From contig JBJCIZ010000239.1 of assembly GCA_051294375.1 (NCBI GenBank), positions 739,721 through 803,720 of the forward strand: DNA of 64,000 nt. Direction: 5' to 3'. The translations under genes were made by a program, and so were the position numbers. The notes beneath the pieces were generated by a model that was not told where the DNA came from, searched no databases, and saw only the letters and a program-made list of their open reading frames with translations. Positions 11,466-23,770 of this stretch are shown piece by piece (the stretch's first letter is position 1; every line of letters starts with the position of its first letter). This DNA is from Paraspadella gotoi. Lineage: Eukaryota; Chaetognatha.

Positions 11466-13164
11466 GTGATAATTACATGATAATCAAAAAAACATTTTCC
11501 CCTAAGATCTAGCCAAAACTTTCTCGAATTTATCTTCACAAGTTAACTCTAATTCCACGCAATAAATCTTTTTCTTCATCGACTCGTCGTTGGCGCCGAT
11601 TCTGCAGAAAACCCAAACTCGTTGCCTCAATTAATTAAGAGGGGTGGCCCCTCTTTTCGTCGCTTTCTCTCTCCGTCACATTCTGCAATTTGCATTTTTT
11701 GGAAATCGATGGCGGGAAAAAAAAAACAGGGACAATTAAATCCACTCAATCTTAGACGCGCGGAAAGTTCCACGTTTGCGTCTTGAGTCGCGCAAATCGT
11801 CGTCATTGTCGTCGTCGCTGTCATCTTCGACGCTGAACATTCGATTCGACGAATTAAGCTGAGAAAACGCAGTTGTGTTTAGCGCCTTCGGCCGCCGCCG
11901 CAGCGCAGCTAACGCCGCCGCCGCCGCCCACGCCGCCGCCGCCGCCGACTTTCAACGCGGATATAAATCAAAACGGAAGAATCTTTTGCTCGAGACAAAT
12001 TTTATTCTCGTTTGTCTCAATTTCGTTTCTCTCTCTCTCTTTGGCTCTCTGTCAAGTCGGAGTTGACACAGTATCTCCTCTCTCTCTCTCTCTCTCNNNN
12101 NNNNNNNNNNNNNNNNNNNNNNNNNNNNNNNNNNNNNNNNNNNNNNNNNNNNNNNNNNNNNNNNNNNNNNNNNNNNNNNNNNNNNNNNNNNNNNNNNNNN
12201 TCTCTCTCTCTCTCTGTCTTTTGTTAACAGAAGAACAAAAGGTTTGAAAGAAAATGAGATGGAATAAGGACTATCACGATGACGACGACAACTATGAAAA
12301 AGATGATAACAATTTGGAATACATCTGTGAGAAAGACAACGTTAGCTACAACGAAGATGACAACGATAACGAAGATATCCTCAATGATATAGCAGACCAT
12401 AACGACGACGACGACGACGACAAAAATGACGACAAAGACGACGACGACAACGACGACGACAAGTCTGAAATGAAGAGGAATGGAGTTTTAACGAGTCGTC
12501 GTCGTCTTTCCATTTTCAACGATTAAATCTCGGAATCTTTTTTTTTTTTCTCGCTTTGGAAAAAAGAAAGAAAAAGTCATTGAAAAAGAAAGAATGATAA
12601 TTTGAAAACAAAATTGAAATGAATGAACTAATGTATGTATGAAAGAATGTATGAATAAATTTAATTATGTATGAATGAATGAATAAATGAATTAAATAAA
12701 TGAATGAACGACTAAACGAATAAATAAATTAATGATTGAATTAATAAATGAATGAACGACTAAACGAATAAATAAATTAATGAAAGAATGAATAAATGAA
12801 TTAAATAAATGAATGAACGACTAAACGAATAATTAAATTTATGAAGGAATGATTTAATGATTTAATGATTTAATGATTCGTTTGTCGAATCAAATCGACG
12901 AAGAAGGATGATAACCCCCCTTAACAACGACGACGACGACGACCAAAAAAAATCGGGGTTCCTAATCGATTCCTCCCGCTGAGCAGAAAGAGATTCGGGG
13001 GCGTGAAAAGTCAGCCTCTCATCTTGAGGCGGTCGGTTACCTCAGAAGCTAACTCACCTTTCTCCCTCCGGCTCTCTTATCCAGGAGCGCCCCCAATTTC
13101 GGTTCCTTTATCGCGGAATTTGAATTTTAACATTGATATTTAATCTAAATATATATATATTTTT

Positions 13165-13375
13165 AAACTCATAACCTTAATCCTTCAACCCTAATCCTGA
13201 ACCCTAACCTTAATCCTAAACTCTTACACTCAACTTTTATTCCTAATTTCTAACTTTAATCCAAACCCTAATTAACCCTAATCCCTAACAATAATCATTA
13301 ACCTTTTCCCTATCCTTAATCTTTAACCTAATCAATAACTTAATCCTTGACCCTAATCTTTAACCTAATCTTTAA
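13165..13375. repeat. Degenerate telomere-like CCCTAA tract
   Basis: Roughly 200 bp built from variants of CCCTAA such as AACCCTAATCC, AACCCTAACC and TAATCCCTAAC. Similar tracts recur at 29920-29945, 43990-44090, 49330-49510, 50030-50130 and 56320-56520, so this is an interspersed degenerate minisatellite rather than a chromosome end. It lies just before the contig gap at 13465-13489. Confidence 0.7.
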
Positions 13376-13489
13376 AACAAAAAACAAAAAAATTAACCTA
13401 ATTCCAAATTTAAGAAGAAAAGGGGCGTTCTGGGAAAATAAGGCCCCTCCCCTCCCAACCTCTTNNNNNNNNNNNNNNNNNNNNNNNNN

Positions 13490-16400
13490 GAAGAGGTGAA
13501 GTACCGTTTTGTGGAGTGGTAGTCATCATCACCAGCGTAGACTTAATTAGAATTCGCAGATGACTTTGGAAGAAGGAGAGACTATATGGAAGGAGGGACC
13601 AATTGAACAAGAGGAGGTCGGAGAAGTATGTTAGGATGCCGACAGAAGATGATTAGCCGATTACCCGCGGATTAAGTCCCCCGGAACTGGAGGCCTCGGG
13701 GGAATAGTACCCTTCTGGAATTCGAGCCGCCCGACGGCTAAAAGCGCGAGAAGAAAGGCCTGGACGACGAGGTACCCGGGACAGGAGACGATAGAGCGAG
13801 ACATCGCCGGAGGAAAGGGGCTTTGTTGAGGGAGAAGTGCGCTTATCGACGTTCCCCCTCGTGGGAGAATTTTTCGGACTCACGCTCCAGGAGAATGAGC
13901 ACGGACTTTTTTCAGAGCGGAAGTTATGGCGGGAAGACGTTGGAGTGGCCGCCGTCGCCCCGACGAGCGCGCTGGTAGCCTACTTTTCCTTTTCGAGCCC
14001 GAGGACCTGCGTCGATTTCGTCGGGGGCGCCTCATGTGTGACTCGGGGAAAATAGTAGCGAGGCTCGGAGAGAGAAAAAATAATATTTTTTCCTCTGGAA
14101 AAAATACCAAAAGGGAGAAAAAAACTTTAAATATTAAATTAGGCACTCTTCATAATATAATTCGGTCGGTTTCCAAATATTTGTTTTAAAATATAATTCT
14201 ACTTTTTTGGTTACTAATTTTTAACCAAGTTGAGATACGCCGTACTGTCGGGGGTTTAAGTGAGGGTCAAGTGGGTTAGGGTAATTCTAGTAATATATAT
14301 TTATTTTTCCTTTATATTAAAAAAAAAAAAACCATAGATACTATCTCAGAGTGGTTATGTTCAAAAGACGTCCACAATAAACCCTGTTCAGAAATATAAT
14401 TTTTCTATGCGCAATCAAATATCATCTCGATGGGAGAAAATAATATTTGTGAAAAACACGGAGCGTAACTGACAATATTTAATTTTGTCTCTTTACGATT
14501 TATACCATTCTCGACTTATAACCGTCAATATCTCTGGATCGTCGAATGGGCCTCTTTATACGTTTCATTTCCGCCAATGAAGAAGCTCGATCACGATTCC
14601 GTCGTCGACCAATGAAAAACGGCGCGCTCACCGTACGACACGAGCCGGAAAACGATATTCTGCTGGTTAACAGTCGAGAGCACTTGGATTTTTTTTGTCT
14701 CTTGCGTCTCTTGAAAAAAAAAGTTGAGACCGCCTACATCTCTTATCCTTTATCCTTTTGGAGCTGACGCGGCTGACTTGGATGAGACGGGTCAACTTCT
14801 CGATTGATCTCTATAGCGGGGTCTGCAATGGGGTAAAAGACTTTCGTCGTCGTTCGGTCGTTTGATGAAGACATTCAATTACCACGGATTTAATTTTTTT
14901 TTTTTTTTTTAGTGGGAGTTATCTTTAATAAGTCTTAAGAAACATAGTCGATAAAAAACTGTAATTAACCTAATTGGAGATTAATCAAAACGAGTCAAAA
15001 CCGACGCACTAGTAGATGTTTTGACGCGCCATCTAAGATTCAAGAGAATAAGAGGCCCTTCAGACCTTCGACGTCCCCAACCTTTCTTCCGCCTGCCACC
15101 CTCTATCTCCCTCAACCCCTCCTTGCGAAGGCTTTGGGCTTGGGCCTATGGGCTTAGGATTGGTCCCCTCACACTCTAGACGTCAAACTCCACCAAATTC
15201 AAGCCTTAAATAGGGCTCTAGCGTTTGGTCCGCCTGCTCCACCCCAAATTCAAAAGCCTCTGGGGCCTTAGGACTTGGGGCTCCATCTCATAACTCAAGC
15301 CTTGAGTTTTAGGATTGGCCCACCTCCAATTCAAGCCTTCTTGGGCTTAGGATTTTATCCCACCGGCACTCATCGGTTCATGCGTACTTCGAGCACGAGA
15401 CATGCAAGCCTTGGAGCTTAAGGATTAGGGCCCCCTCCACAGACGCGCACTGCTTCTCCATGACATATCCGATCACGGGAGCGGCAGCAGTCCCGGTTAG
15501 TTAGGTGAGATAACACACTGGCGTTCTCTGTGTCTTTTCCGCCTTGCTGGTAGTAAGGATTTTACTACGAGGTGTAATATTTACAGTTGTCGGCAATTCT
15601 TGGCTTTCTAGATAGCGCAAGGAGACGTTCGCTAGGACTTGTGAGTGGTGGTCGTAGAACGCAGGTTGGGTTTTCCGTGAATGATGGTTGCGGTTCTTTT
15701 ATTTTTTTTTGATGTTGGGAAGGAGAGGTAGATATATGTATCTATTGTAAAATTTTTGTGTATGGTATATACTTTATAGAACTATTGATTTGAATATTAC
15801 GATTTGATTCGGTGTACGTAGAACAGTCGCAGTTACTAACTCTATGAAAAACTGAAAAAGTCGTTTTATTAGTTGTTCTTTCAAAAATGTGGCTTAATAT
15901 TTGATGGATAAACTATTTAAACTACTGTTCCTAGGTGGATCTGGAATAAGCCAAATAAAACTTCGTTTAAAGCTTATTTGTTTATGTAGACTGTCGCCAC
16001 ACTTTGGCTTTTTAAAGTCATGAATTGCGTCTATTTTTTGCGGCGTCCAATCATGCGCATTTTTTTTTTCTTCTACTTAATATATATAATGCTAATTTAT
16101 AGAATGGAAACCAAATAGTGAAAATCACAAAGTCGAATTTTAAAAACCGGACGAACGGTAATTAAGATTCGTGCTCCACGAGTTATACCGTGTGCCACGC
16201 TTGCACAATTGCCTAAACGAGATCCAATTAGGCTAGACTCAGGAATGTGTCGCGGCATGGTAACTTCAATCGTTTGCCTATTTGGAACTACATAAGCTGT
16301 GGGACGGACGGATAGGATAGCAAAAGGTAATTATTTTCTAATTTTTTGTTCTAACATATCAGTAGAAGTGAATGGTTTAGGAAAATAGTAGTGTTGAGAG

Positions 16401-18060
16401 TATCATATAATAAGTGATATAAAAGTAAATATCTTAGTCTGGATAAGTGGTGGGTAAAAGAAAGAGTGATGAGGTAGAGGAAAAATGATAGAGCAGAGAA
16501 GAGAGAGAGTCGGTAGAAGCAGAAAAGGAAATAGAGAGGAAAGAGAGAGAAAGATATAACGCGGCGGCGCCTCCGATCTCACCATACCTTAGGTGTAGTC
16601 AACGGACTCCGAGATCAATGTCAAAGGTTATTCTTTGACGGTAGGGTGGTTCCCGTTCAAGCCAGAATCCGAATGATGAATTTAGTCGCAGAGAGATAGC
16701 TAGGAATCGGAGCGCCTCATCTGTCAGGCGCCCGGGCAATGACGGTCGGGCCGCTGGAAGAAGGATATGATATAAAATGTGCTATTATTTGTCCTTCTCT
16801 CTCTCATCTGTCTCTTTCTCTCGTTCTCTCTCCTCCTCTTCTGTCTCTCTGTCTCTCTCTGTCTCTCTCTCGTTTCCTGTGTGGTCTCGTCTTTTTTTTT
16901 TCTCTTCTCGTTACTCTATTTGCTGCTCATCACTCTTCTGTACATCTCACTCATCTCCGATCTCTCTTCTCTTGTCTGCAGTCGTATTCCTCTCCTCTCG
17001 TGCCCTCTACTCGGTCCTCCTCGGTCTCATCAACATGGCATTTGCAAAGAATCTCCTGTCTTTGTGGGACGGCGAACGGGATTTTGCATCACGTCGCGCT
17101 ATGAAACTGACTTCTCGTCTTCACTGTACTCTCTTCATTTTCGTTTTGAATGATATCACTTTGGCGTGTGCGATCGTGTAATGTATATAGTAATGTATGT
17201 ACGTAATACATGTAGATCATGGAGACAGTCGGAGACAAGTAAAGCAGACAATGTAAACATTGAAAGTTTGATTAAAAGCGACGAATTACAAAGATTAAGA
17301 GTAAGTGTGGTAGAGAGTTGTTAAAAAAAAGAAAAAAAAACTATGAAAGCATTGTGAAAAAAAAATGATTGTAAAATACAAATAATTCTTATTAAGCCAA
17401 AATTACACCTGATAATAAGTCGGATCGATGCTGCCTGTTCGTCAGGGTCCATTTTCGTATCGTGAGTTTCCTTTGCCTGACGGCGCCTGTTTGATCGCGT
17501 CACTAACTGAGTGTGTCGTGTAGATCGAGGATTTATCAATATGTTCATTGTGGCAGTGCCTCTTTGTTCGATGTATACTTTATCAGCGCATGTATTTGTA
17601 ATTATACTCGCGTTCGGAGCGCTGGATGAGCGGGACAAATTGGTTTCAATCAACCGGCTCGGGGGGCTGTCTGTCGGTTATTTATGAGATATCTTTAAAA
17701 AATAAAAAAAATAAGAAAAAAAGTAACTTTAGAAATATACAAAGATTAAAAAGTTACTGTTACGATTAAAATGTAATCCTGAAAGGTAAGGAAGAAAGTT
17801 CCTGACTGTTTTTTCCCCTTTTTTTAAAAAAGAAAACTGATGTCGTTTCGATGGGCAACTTTTGTGAAGATATTCCCTTTCCTTTTGTCAAGGATTGAAT
17901 TGTCAGCCTCGAAAATCTTCGATGTCTTTTGTTCGGTAAGTCGGAGTTTCGCATACCCGTCTACAGGCTGATCTGTCCGAGAATTTTCTGTAAAAGATGA
18001 CGCGTAATTAGAAGCCCAAACTTGTCAATGGGGTGGGTCAGAAGTTTGATTTGGAGAACC
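13490..18060 (-). repeat. Left arm of ~4 kb imperfect inverted repeat (degraded gene copy)
   Basis: This stretch is the reverse complement, with many single-base gains and losses, of 19995-23770. Matching landmarks include the start of the nucleoplasmin-like gene (13650-14060 against 23260-23640), the CCAAGGC-rich repeats (15060-15420 against 22200-22440), the 3' exons of the cysteine-rich gene and the CT tract at 16795-16870 against the GA tract at 21000-21160. No reading frame stays open through the exons. The outer edge of the arm falls exactly at a 25-N gap, which suggests an error-rich foldback read rather than a second gene. Confidence 0.8.
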
Positions 18061-19099
18061 TTTCCAAATGAGGAACTCATACACTGCGGATCGCAAAAAC
18101 GTTTTCAATGGACCAATAATTTTCTAAAATGCTAGAACAATTTGTATAAGCTTTTTTTATATATTTATGTTATATTTAGATAGGAAATGTCAAAATTTTT
18201 TCTTAAAATTTTTATTTAATATTTTGTTTTTATAACAAAAGCTGATTCAGTAGCTTATAAAGTTTCCTACCAAAGTATAATTCCTTTTCAATATTTTGAT
18301 GATAAGTGGGTCAGTCAAAACTTAGGGAAAAAACCTTTAAAAAATCATCATCATCATCATCATTCCGATGATTTTAGCAGTTTTTATTATTTTCCAGTAA
18401 ATAAAACATCAAAATTTAAAATGTTGTATTATATTTGTTCTCGTCTTAACTTTTTCTAGAGTCTCTTATCAGCTTGCAAATTAAGAATTACTCCTATTAA
18501 AAATCTTAAAAAATTTCAATAAATAAAATAATATATTTTGAACATATCAATTATGCAATATCAATTAATATTTATAAATTAGCGAATTACTTTACTATGG
18601 TAAATCTGGAAAGCATTTTTAGACAAAAAAATGTTTTTTACATTAGAATAAATTTTAATTATCCAATAATTGGAATTTTAGTATTGTATATATGCTTGTT
18701 TTGACCATTATAATGTTTGAATATGAATGGTCGGGTCATAACAAGAGCTTGAAACATGCTGAATGTCTCTTTGTCACTGTATGTCAAGATCTTTGTCATA
18801 ATCGTCGTTGTATTTAAAAAAATATAAAAAATATGTTTGAAAGTAAGTTTTTTTAAACTCATATTAATAATCGTACCCTGAAAGCTAATAAAAACCGGTA
18901 TTTATTCAATATTATTTTTTTACATAATAACTTTGTAAGTTTCATCGGACTTGTCACGAATTCATTTAACTTTTTCTTTTCTCCTCTTCCCTTTTTTCCC
19001 TAAATTTATCACATTCATCCGTTTCCAAGTGGAAACGTCTTACTTTCCAAAGATCCAATCCGTTCTCTCTTTCTGTAAATTTAATGGTTCGTTCCTCGT

Positions 19100-19800
19100 T
19101 CCGTGCCAACTTCACTTACCCTCAAAATCTTTCTCTCACCCCTCTCTCTTCCTTTTTTCTAAGTTGGTCATTTACTCTCGTCTTTTCTTCTCTCCTCCCC
19201 TTTTCAACTCTATCTCCCTCTCTCTCCTCTACTCTCCCTCCCTCCTTTGCCCTCCTCCTCCTCTCCTCCCCCCTCAACCTTCTCCCGCTCCCCCTACTCC
19301 TTTTTCTCTTTCCGCCGTCGTCCTCCCGCTTCCCCTACCTCACTCTCCTACCTCCCTCCCTTTCGCTCCCGCTCTCCTCCTTTTCTTCCGCCTCGCCTCT
19401 CTCTCTCCCTCCCCTTCTCTCCTCCCATTCTTTTCCTCCACTCGCTCCTCTTCGCTTCCTCACCTCCTCCCTTGCTTCATCTCCCCTCGCCCTATCTCTC
19501 TCCCCTTCTCCCTATCCTCAATCTTCCTCTCCCCTCCTCCACCTCCCTCTCTTCCTCCCCTCCTCGCACCTCTTCCTCTTCCTCCCCTCCTTCCACCTCC
19601 CTCTCTTCCCCCTCTTTCCCTCTTTTCTCCCCTCCTCCCTCTTCCCTCTTCCTCTCCCTTCTCCACCTCCCTCTCATCCTCGTGCTTCCTCGCCGCTTCT
19701 GCCACCTCTTTCTTGCCTCCTCCGCTCTCCGCCTCGTCTTCCTCCCCCCTTCCACTCGTCCGTCTTCCTCGCCCCTTCTCACTCCCCATGCGTGCATTCG
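19100..19800. repeat. 700-bp polypyrimidine tract in the inverted-repeat spacer
   Basis: About 700 bp of almost pure C and T on the plus strand, mostly CTCCT, CCCTC and CTTCC words with few purines. It lies between the two inverted arms (spacer about 18060-19995). The long reading frames across it (Ser/Pro/Leu on plus, Arg/Glu/Gly on minus) come from composition alone. At its 3' side, 19789-19925 is less repetitive and ends GAAGACGA before GTAAGTGA, a good donor, so a short exon there is possible but unproven. Confidence 0.75.
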
Positions 19801-19994
19801 TCTTACTCCACCAAGATTCCCCGTCGCGACCCCCAGGTGTCGAATCGCCGGAGGGAACTCCTTCGTCTGAGTTGGCGAGAGGAGAATATTTTGGCGGAGG
19901 GGGGGGGCGGCGGGAGGAAGACGAGTAAGTGAAAGAGCTTGCTGCAGGACGATTATAATATATTTAAAAAATTATTCACATTTTTTTTTTTAAA

Positions 19995-20992
19995 TACAAC
20001 GAAGTTTGACAAAGGTTTGACAAAAGTGCAAGCATCGCGTAGTTTTTACGAAATTCTCGACAGATGTCAGCCTTAACGGGAGGAGANNNNNNNNNNNNNN
20101 NNNNNNNNNNNNNNNNNNNNNNNNNNNNNNNNNNNNNNNNNNNNNNNNNNNNNNNNNNNNNNNNNNNNNNNNNNNNACTTCCGAACAAAAGACATCGAAG
20201 ATTTTCGAAGGAAATTCAATCCTGAAAAAGAAAGGGAATCTTCACAAAAGTTTTGCCCATCGAAACGACATCAGTTTTTTTTTAAAAAAAAGGGGGAAAA
20301 ACAGTTAGGAACTTTCTTCCTTTACCTTTCAGAATTACATTTTAATTTAACAGTAACGTTTTTTAATTTTTTTTTCTAATTACTTTTTTCTTTATTTTTT
20401 TATTTTTTAAAGAGTCAAAATGCCGACAGACGCCCCGCCGTTGAAACCAATTTGTCCAGCTCATCCAGCGTCGAAGCCTGAGTAAATTACGAAATATCAT
20501 CTTAAAGTTATATCGAACAAAAGCTGTCACAATGAAATATTGATAAATCTCTTCTAATCGTAGTGACGCGATCAAACAGGCGCCGTCAGGCAAAGGAACT
20601 CACGATACGGAATGCCTGACGAACAGGGATCCCGACTTATTTTATCAGGTGTTAATTTTGGTCAATAAGGAATATTTATTTGTATTTTACAATATTTTTT
20701 TTTTCACAATGTCTTTCATAGTTTTTTTTTTTAACAAACCTAACACTACTCTTAATCTTTTGTAATTCGTCGCTTTTATCAAAGCTTTCAATGTTACTGT
20801 CTTTTACTGTCTCCGACTGTCTTCCATGTCTACATTATTACGTACATTACATTACATTACATTACAGTCCAACGCCAAAGGATATCAGTGCAAAACGAAA
20901 AGAGGTTGTGAAGACGAAGTCGTTCAAGCGCACGAGTGCAAAATCCGTCCGCACAAGAAGGAGATTCTTTGCAAATGCCTCTGTGAGAGAGG

Positions 20993-21057
<65 letters not shown>

Positions 21058-23770
21058 AAAGAGAGAGACAACACCAGAAAGAGAGAGAGAACACAGAGAG
21101 AGACCACAGAGAAAACAGAGAGAGAGAGAAAGAGAAGAGAGAAAAAGAGAGAGAGACATATATCAATTCATATCATATCCTTCTTCCAGCCGGCCCGACC
21201 TCTCATTGCCCGGCGCCTGCGAGGGTCCGATTCCACTCACTCGCGACAAATTCATCATCGATTCTTGCACGGGGAAACCCAACTGCCCGTCAAAGATAAT
21301 TGACATTGGATGCCGGGTCGTTTACCCTAAGAATGGTGAGATCGAGGGGGGGCTATATCTTTCTCTCTCTTTCTCTCTCTATTTTCTTTCTCTTCCGCTC
21401 TCTCTCTCTCTGTCTTTCTTTTTTTCTCTCTCTCTCTTTCTTCCCCCTTCGCTTTAGCTATTTACTTTTATTATTATTTATATTATATATTTTTAAACAA
21501 TTCATTCTATGAAGTTAGAAAATTAGAAATTACTTTTTCTTATCCTCCTCTCCCCTTATTAGGTCCAATGACGATTGGTTACATGGGACACATTCCTGGC
21601 ATGGACGTTTGCATGCAAGGTGAGCATTCTAGCCTGTCGTTCGGTTAAATTCACTTTGTATTTTCACATTGGTTTTTAACTTTAGAAATAGCATTTTTAA
21701 AAAGAAAAAAAAATGGCATTTGGACGCCGGAAAATGGCATTATGACTTTAAAAAGCAAAGTGCGAGTGCTACTAAACAAATTAAGCTTTAAAACGAAGTT
21801 TATTTGCTTATCAGGACTTACCTAGAAATAGTTCAAATAGTATCCATCAAGATATAAGCCCATTTTTAAGGCAATAAAAAATTTTATTTCATAGTAATTA
21901 TTGTAAGTTGCGACTGTTCCGTACCGAATCAATCGTATATTCATATTCTACTATACATACACAATTACATATATTACATTATATACTCCTTCCTTCCCAA
22001 ATCAAAAGGCCGCAACTATTCCACGGAAACCAACTGCGTTCTACGCCACATCAAATCCAGCGAACGTCTTCCTCCGAGAGCCAGATGCGAGAAAAACACC
22101 GAGACTTACGAGAAGGCGAAAAAGAACGCCAAGTGGAACACGAAACCGGATTGCAGGCCGTTGACGGAGCAGGAGAAGCTGCCGTTGTGGGGGCCCAATC
22201 CTAAGCCCAAGGCTTGAATTTGGGGTGGGAAATATCCTAAGCCCAAGGCTTGAATTGGGGTGGGGCCAATCCTAAACTCAAGGCTTGATATGAGATGGAG
22301 CCCAATCCTAAGCCCAAGGCTTGAATTTGGGGTGGGGGACCAATCCTAAGCCCAAGGCCCAAGGCCAAAGCCTTCGAAGGAGGGGTTGAGGGGGATAGAG
22401 GGTGGGCAGGCGGATGGGACGTCGAAGGTCTGAAGGGCCTCTTTTCTCTTGAATCTTAGATGGCGCGTCAAAACATTACTATGCGTCGTTGACTCTTTGA
22501 TAACTGAATAGTTAATTACTGTTTTTATCGCTGTTTTTAAACTATTAAAATTACCAAAAAAAAAAAAAAAAATTAAATTCCGTGGTAATTGAATGTCTTT
22601 CAAACGACGAACGACGACGAAGTCTTTTCACTTTGCCACCCGCTTAGAATCATCGAGATTGACCCGTCTCATCCAAGTCGCCGCAGTCCAAAGGATAAAA
22701 GATAAGAGATGTACGTCTCAACTTTTTTTCAAGAGACGAGAGACAAAAAGATCCAATGCTTGACGTTAACAACAGAGATATCGTTTCGGCTCGATGTCTG
22801 AGCGCGTTTTTCATTGGTCGACGGGAATCGGGATCGACTTTTCATTGGCGGAAATGAAACGAAAAGATGAACGATAGAGACTTTTGAGTTATAAGTCGAA
22901 AATGGTTTCGTGAAAGATAAATTAATATGTAGTTAGCTCGTTAAAATTTTTTTTCCCCTCGAGATGATATGTTTGATTGCATAAAAAATTTATTTTCGTC
23001 GACAGGGGTTTTTTGACGTCTTTTGAAATAACCACTTGAAAATATTCTTGGTTTTTTTTTTTTTTTAAATTAAAGAAAAAAATTATTACTGAATTACCCT
23101 AACCCTGAACCCACTTAACCCCCGTCGGCGACGGTAAAATTAACTAAATTAATTAATTAAAAAAATATTGGACACGATTGAAGATGCTATTTAAATATTT
23201 TAAAGTTTTTTTTCCCTTTTTGGTTTTTTTCCAGGGAAAAATATTATTTTCTCTCTCCGAGCCTCGCTACTATTTTCCCCGAGTCAACATGAGCGCCCCC
23301 GACGAATCGCCGCAATCCTCGAAAGGAACGTGGGCTACGCGCGCCTCGTCGGCGACGGCGTCTCACTCCAACTCTCCGCCCATAAACTCTCCCTCTAAAA
23401 AAGTGCTCATCTCCGGAGCGAGTCCGAAAAATTCTCCCACGGGGGAAACGTCCGATAGCGACTCTCCCTCCAAAGCCCTTCCTCCGGACGATGTCTCGTC
23501 TCTATCGTCTCCTTCCGGTACCTCGTCGTCCAGGCCTTTTTCTCCTCGCGCTTTAGCGTCGGGGGGCTCGAATTCCAAGGTCTTTCCCGCCGAGGCCTCC
23601 AGTTCCGGGGGCTTAACTTCCGGGGTCGGTTCTTCTGGGACCACTACTTCCGGGACCTCTCTTGTCATGGTCTCTCCTTCCAAAGTCTCTCCTTCCAAAG
23701 TCTCTCGATCTAAAGTCTCGCCTGAGGTGTCTCCCTCCAAAGTCTCACCCTCCAAGGTTGCACCCTCTCA
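19995..23770 (+). repeat. Right arm of ~4 kb imperfect inverted repeat
   Basis: Partner of 13490-18060 in opposite orientation. This arm keeps open reading frames and good splice sites for the cysteine-rich gene and exon 1 of the nucleoplasmin-like gene, so it is the better copy. A short tandem series of AATCCTAAGCCCAAGGCTTG units lies at 22195-22370, immediately after the stop codon of the cysteine-rich gene, and is also present in the left arm at 15130-15440. Confidence 0.8.
20410..22204 (+). CDS. Cysteine-rich protein of unknown function, multi-exon (5' end not found)
   Basis: I do not recognise this family. Six exons can be chained: about 20410-20481, 20564-20650, 20868-20982, about 21195-21334, about 21564-21620 and 22007-22204 (stop TGA). 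Reading phases agree at every junction except the third to fourth, which is off by one base, where the two inverted copies also differ. The joined product has about 190 residues and roughly 15 cysteines, e.g. GYQCKTKRGCEDE, EILCKC, IIDSCTGKPNC and TNCVLRHIK, and ends in a basic tail NPKPKA. The even spacing of cysteines suggests a disulphide-rich secreted protein, but no signal peptide is visible; a 5' exon may lie in the gap at 20087-20176. The intron after exon 3 is a GA microsatellite. A degraded copy lies on minus at about 15480-17640. Confidence 0.5.

Noticed and set aside
12254-12526. 90-residue Asp-rich frame after an AACAG acceptor-like site
   Set aside because: Composition follows GACGACGAT repeats, there is no recognisable domain, and it sits beside a gapped microsatellite.
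13030-13110. Possible minus-strand exon ending AGAAAG before GTGAGTTAGC
   Set aside because: Only about 18 codons, with no start codon, no partner exon and no conserved motif; a single donor match is not enough.
18951-19932. Very long Ser/Pro/Leu frames (up to 325 residues)
   Set aside because: They arise from the polypyrimidine tract; overlapping frames on both strands are open over the same interval.
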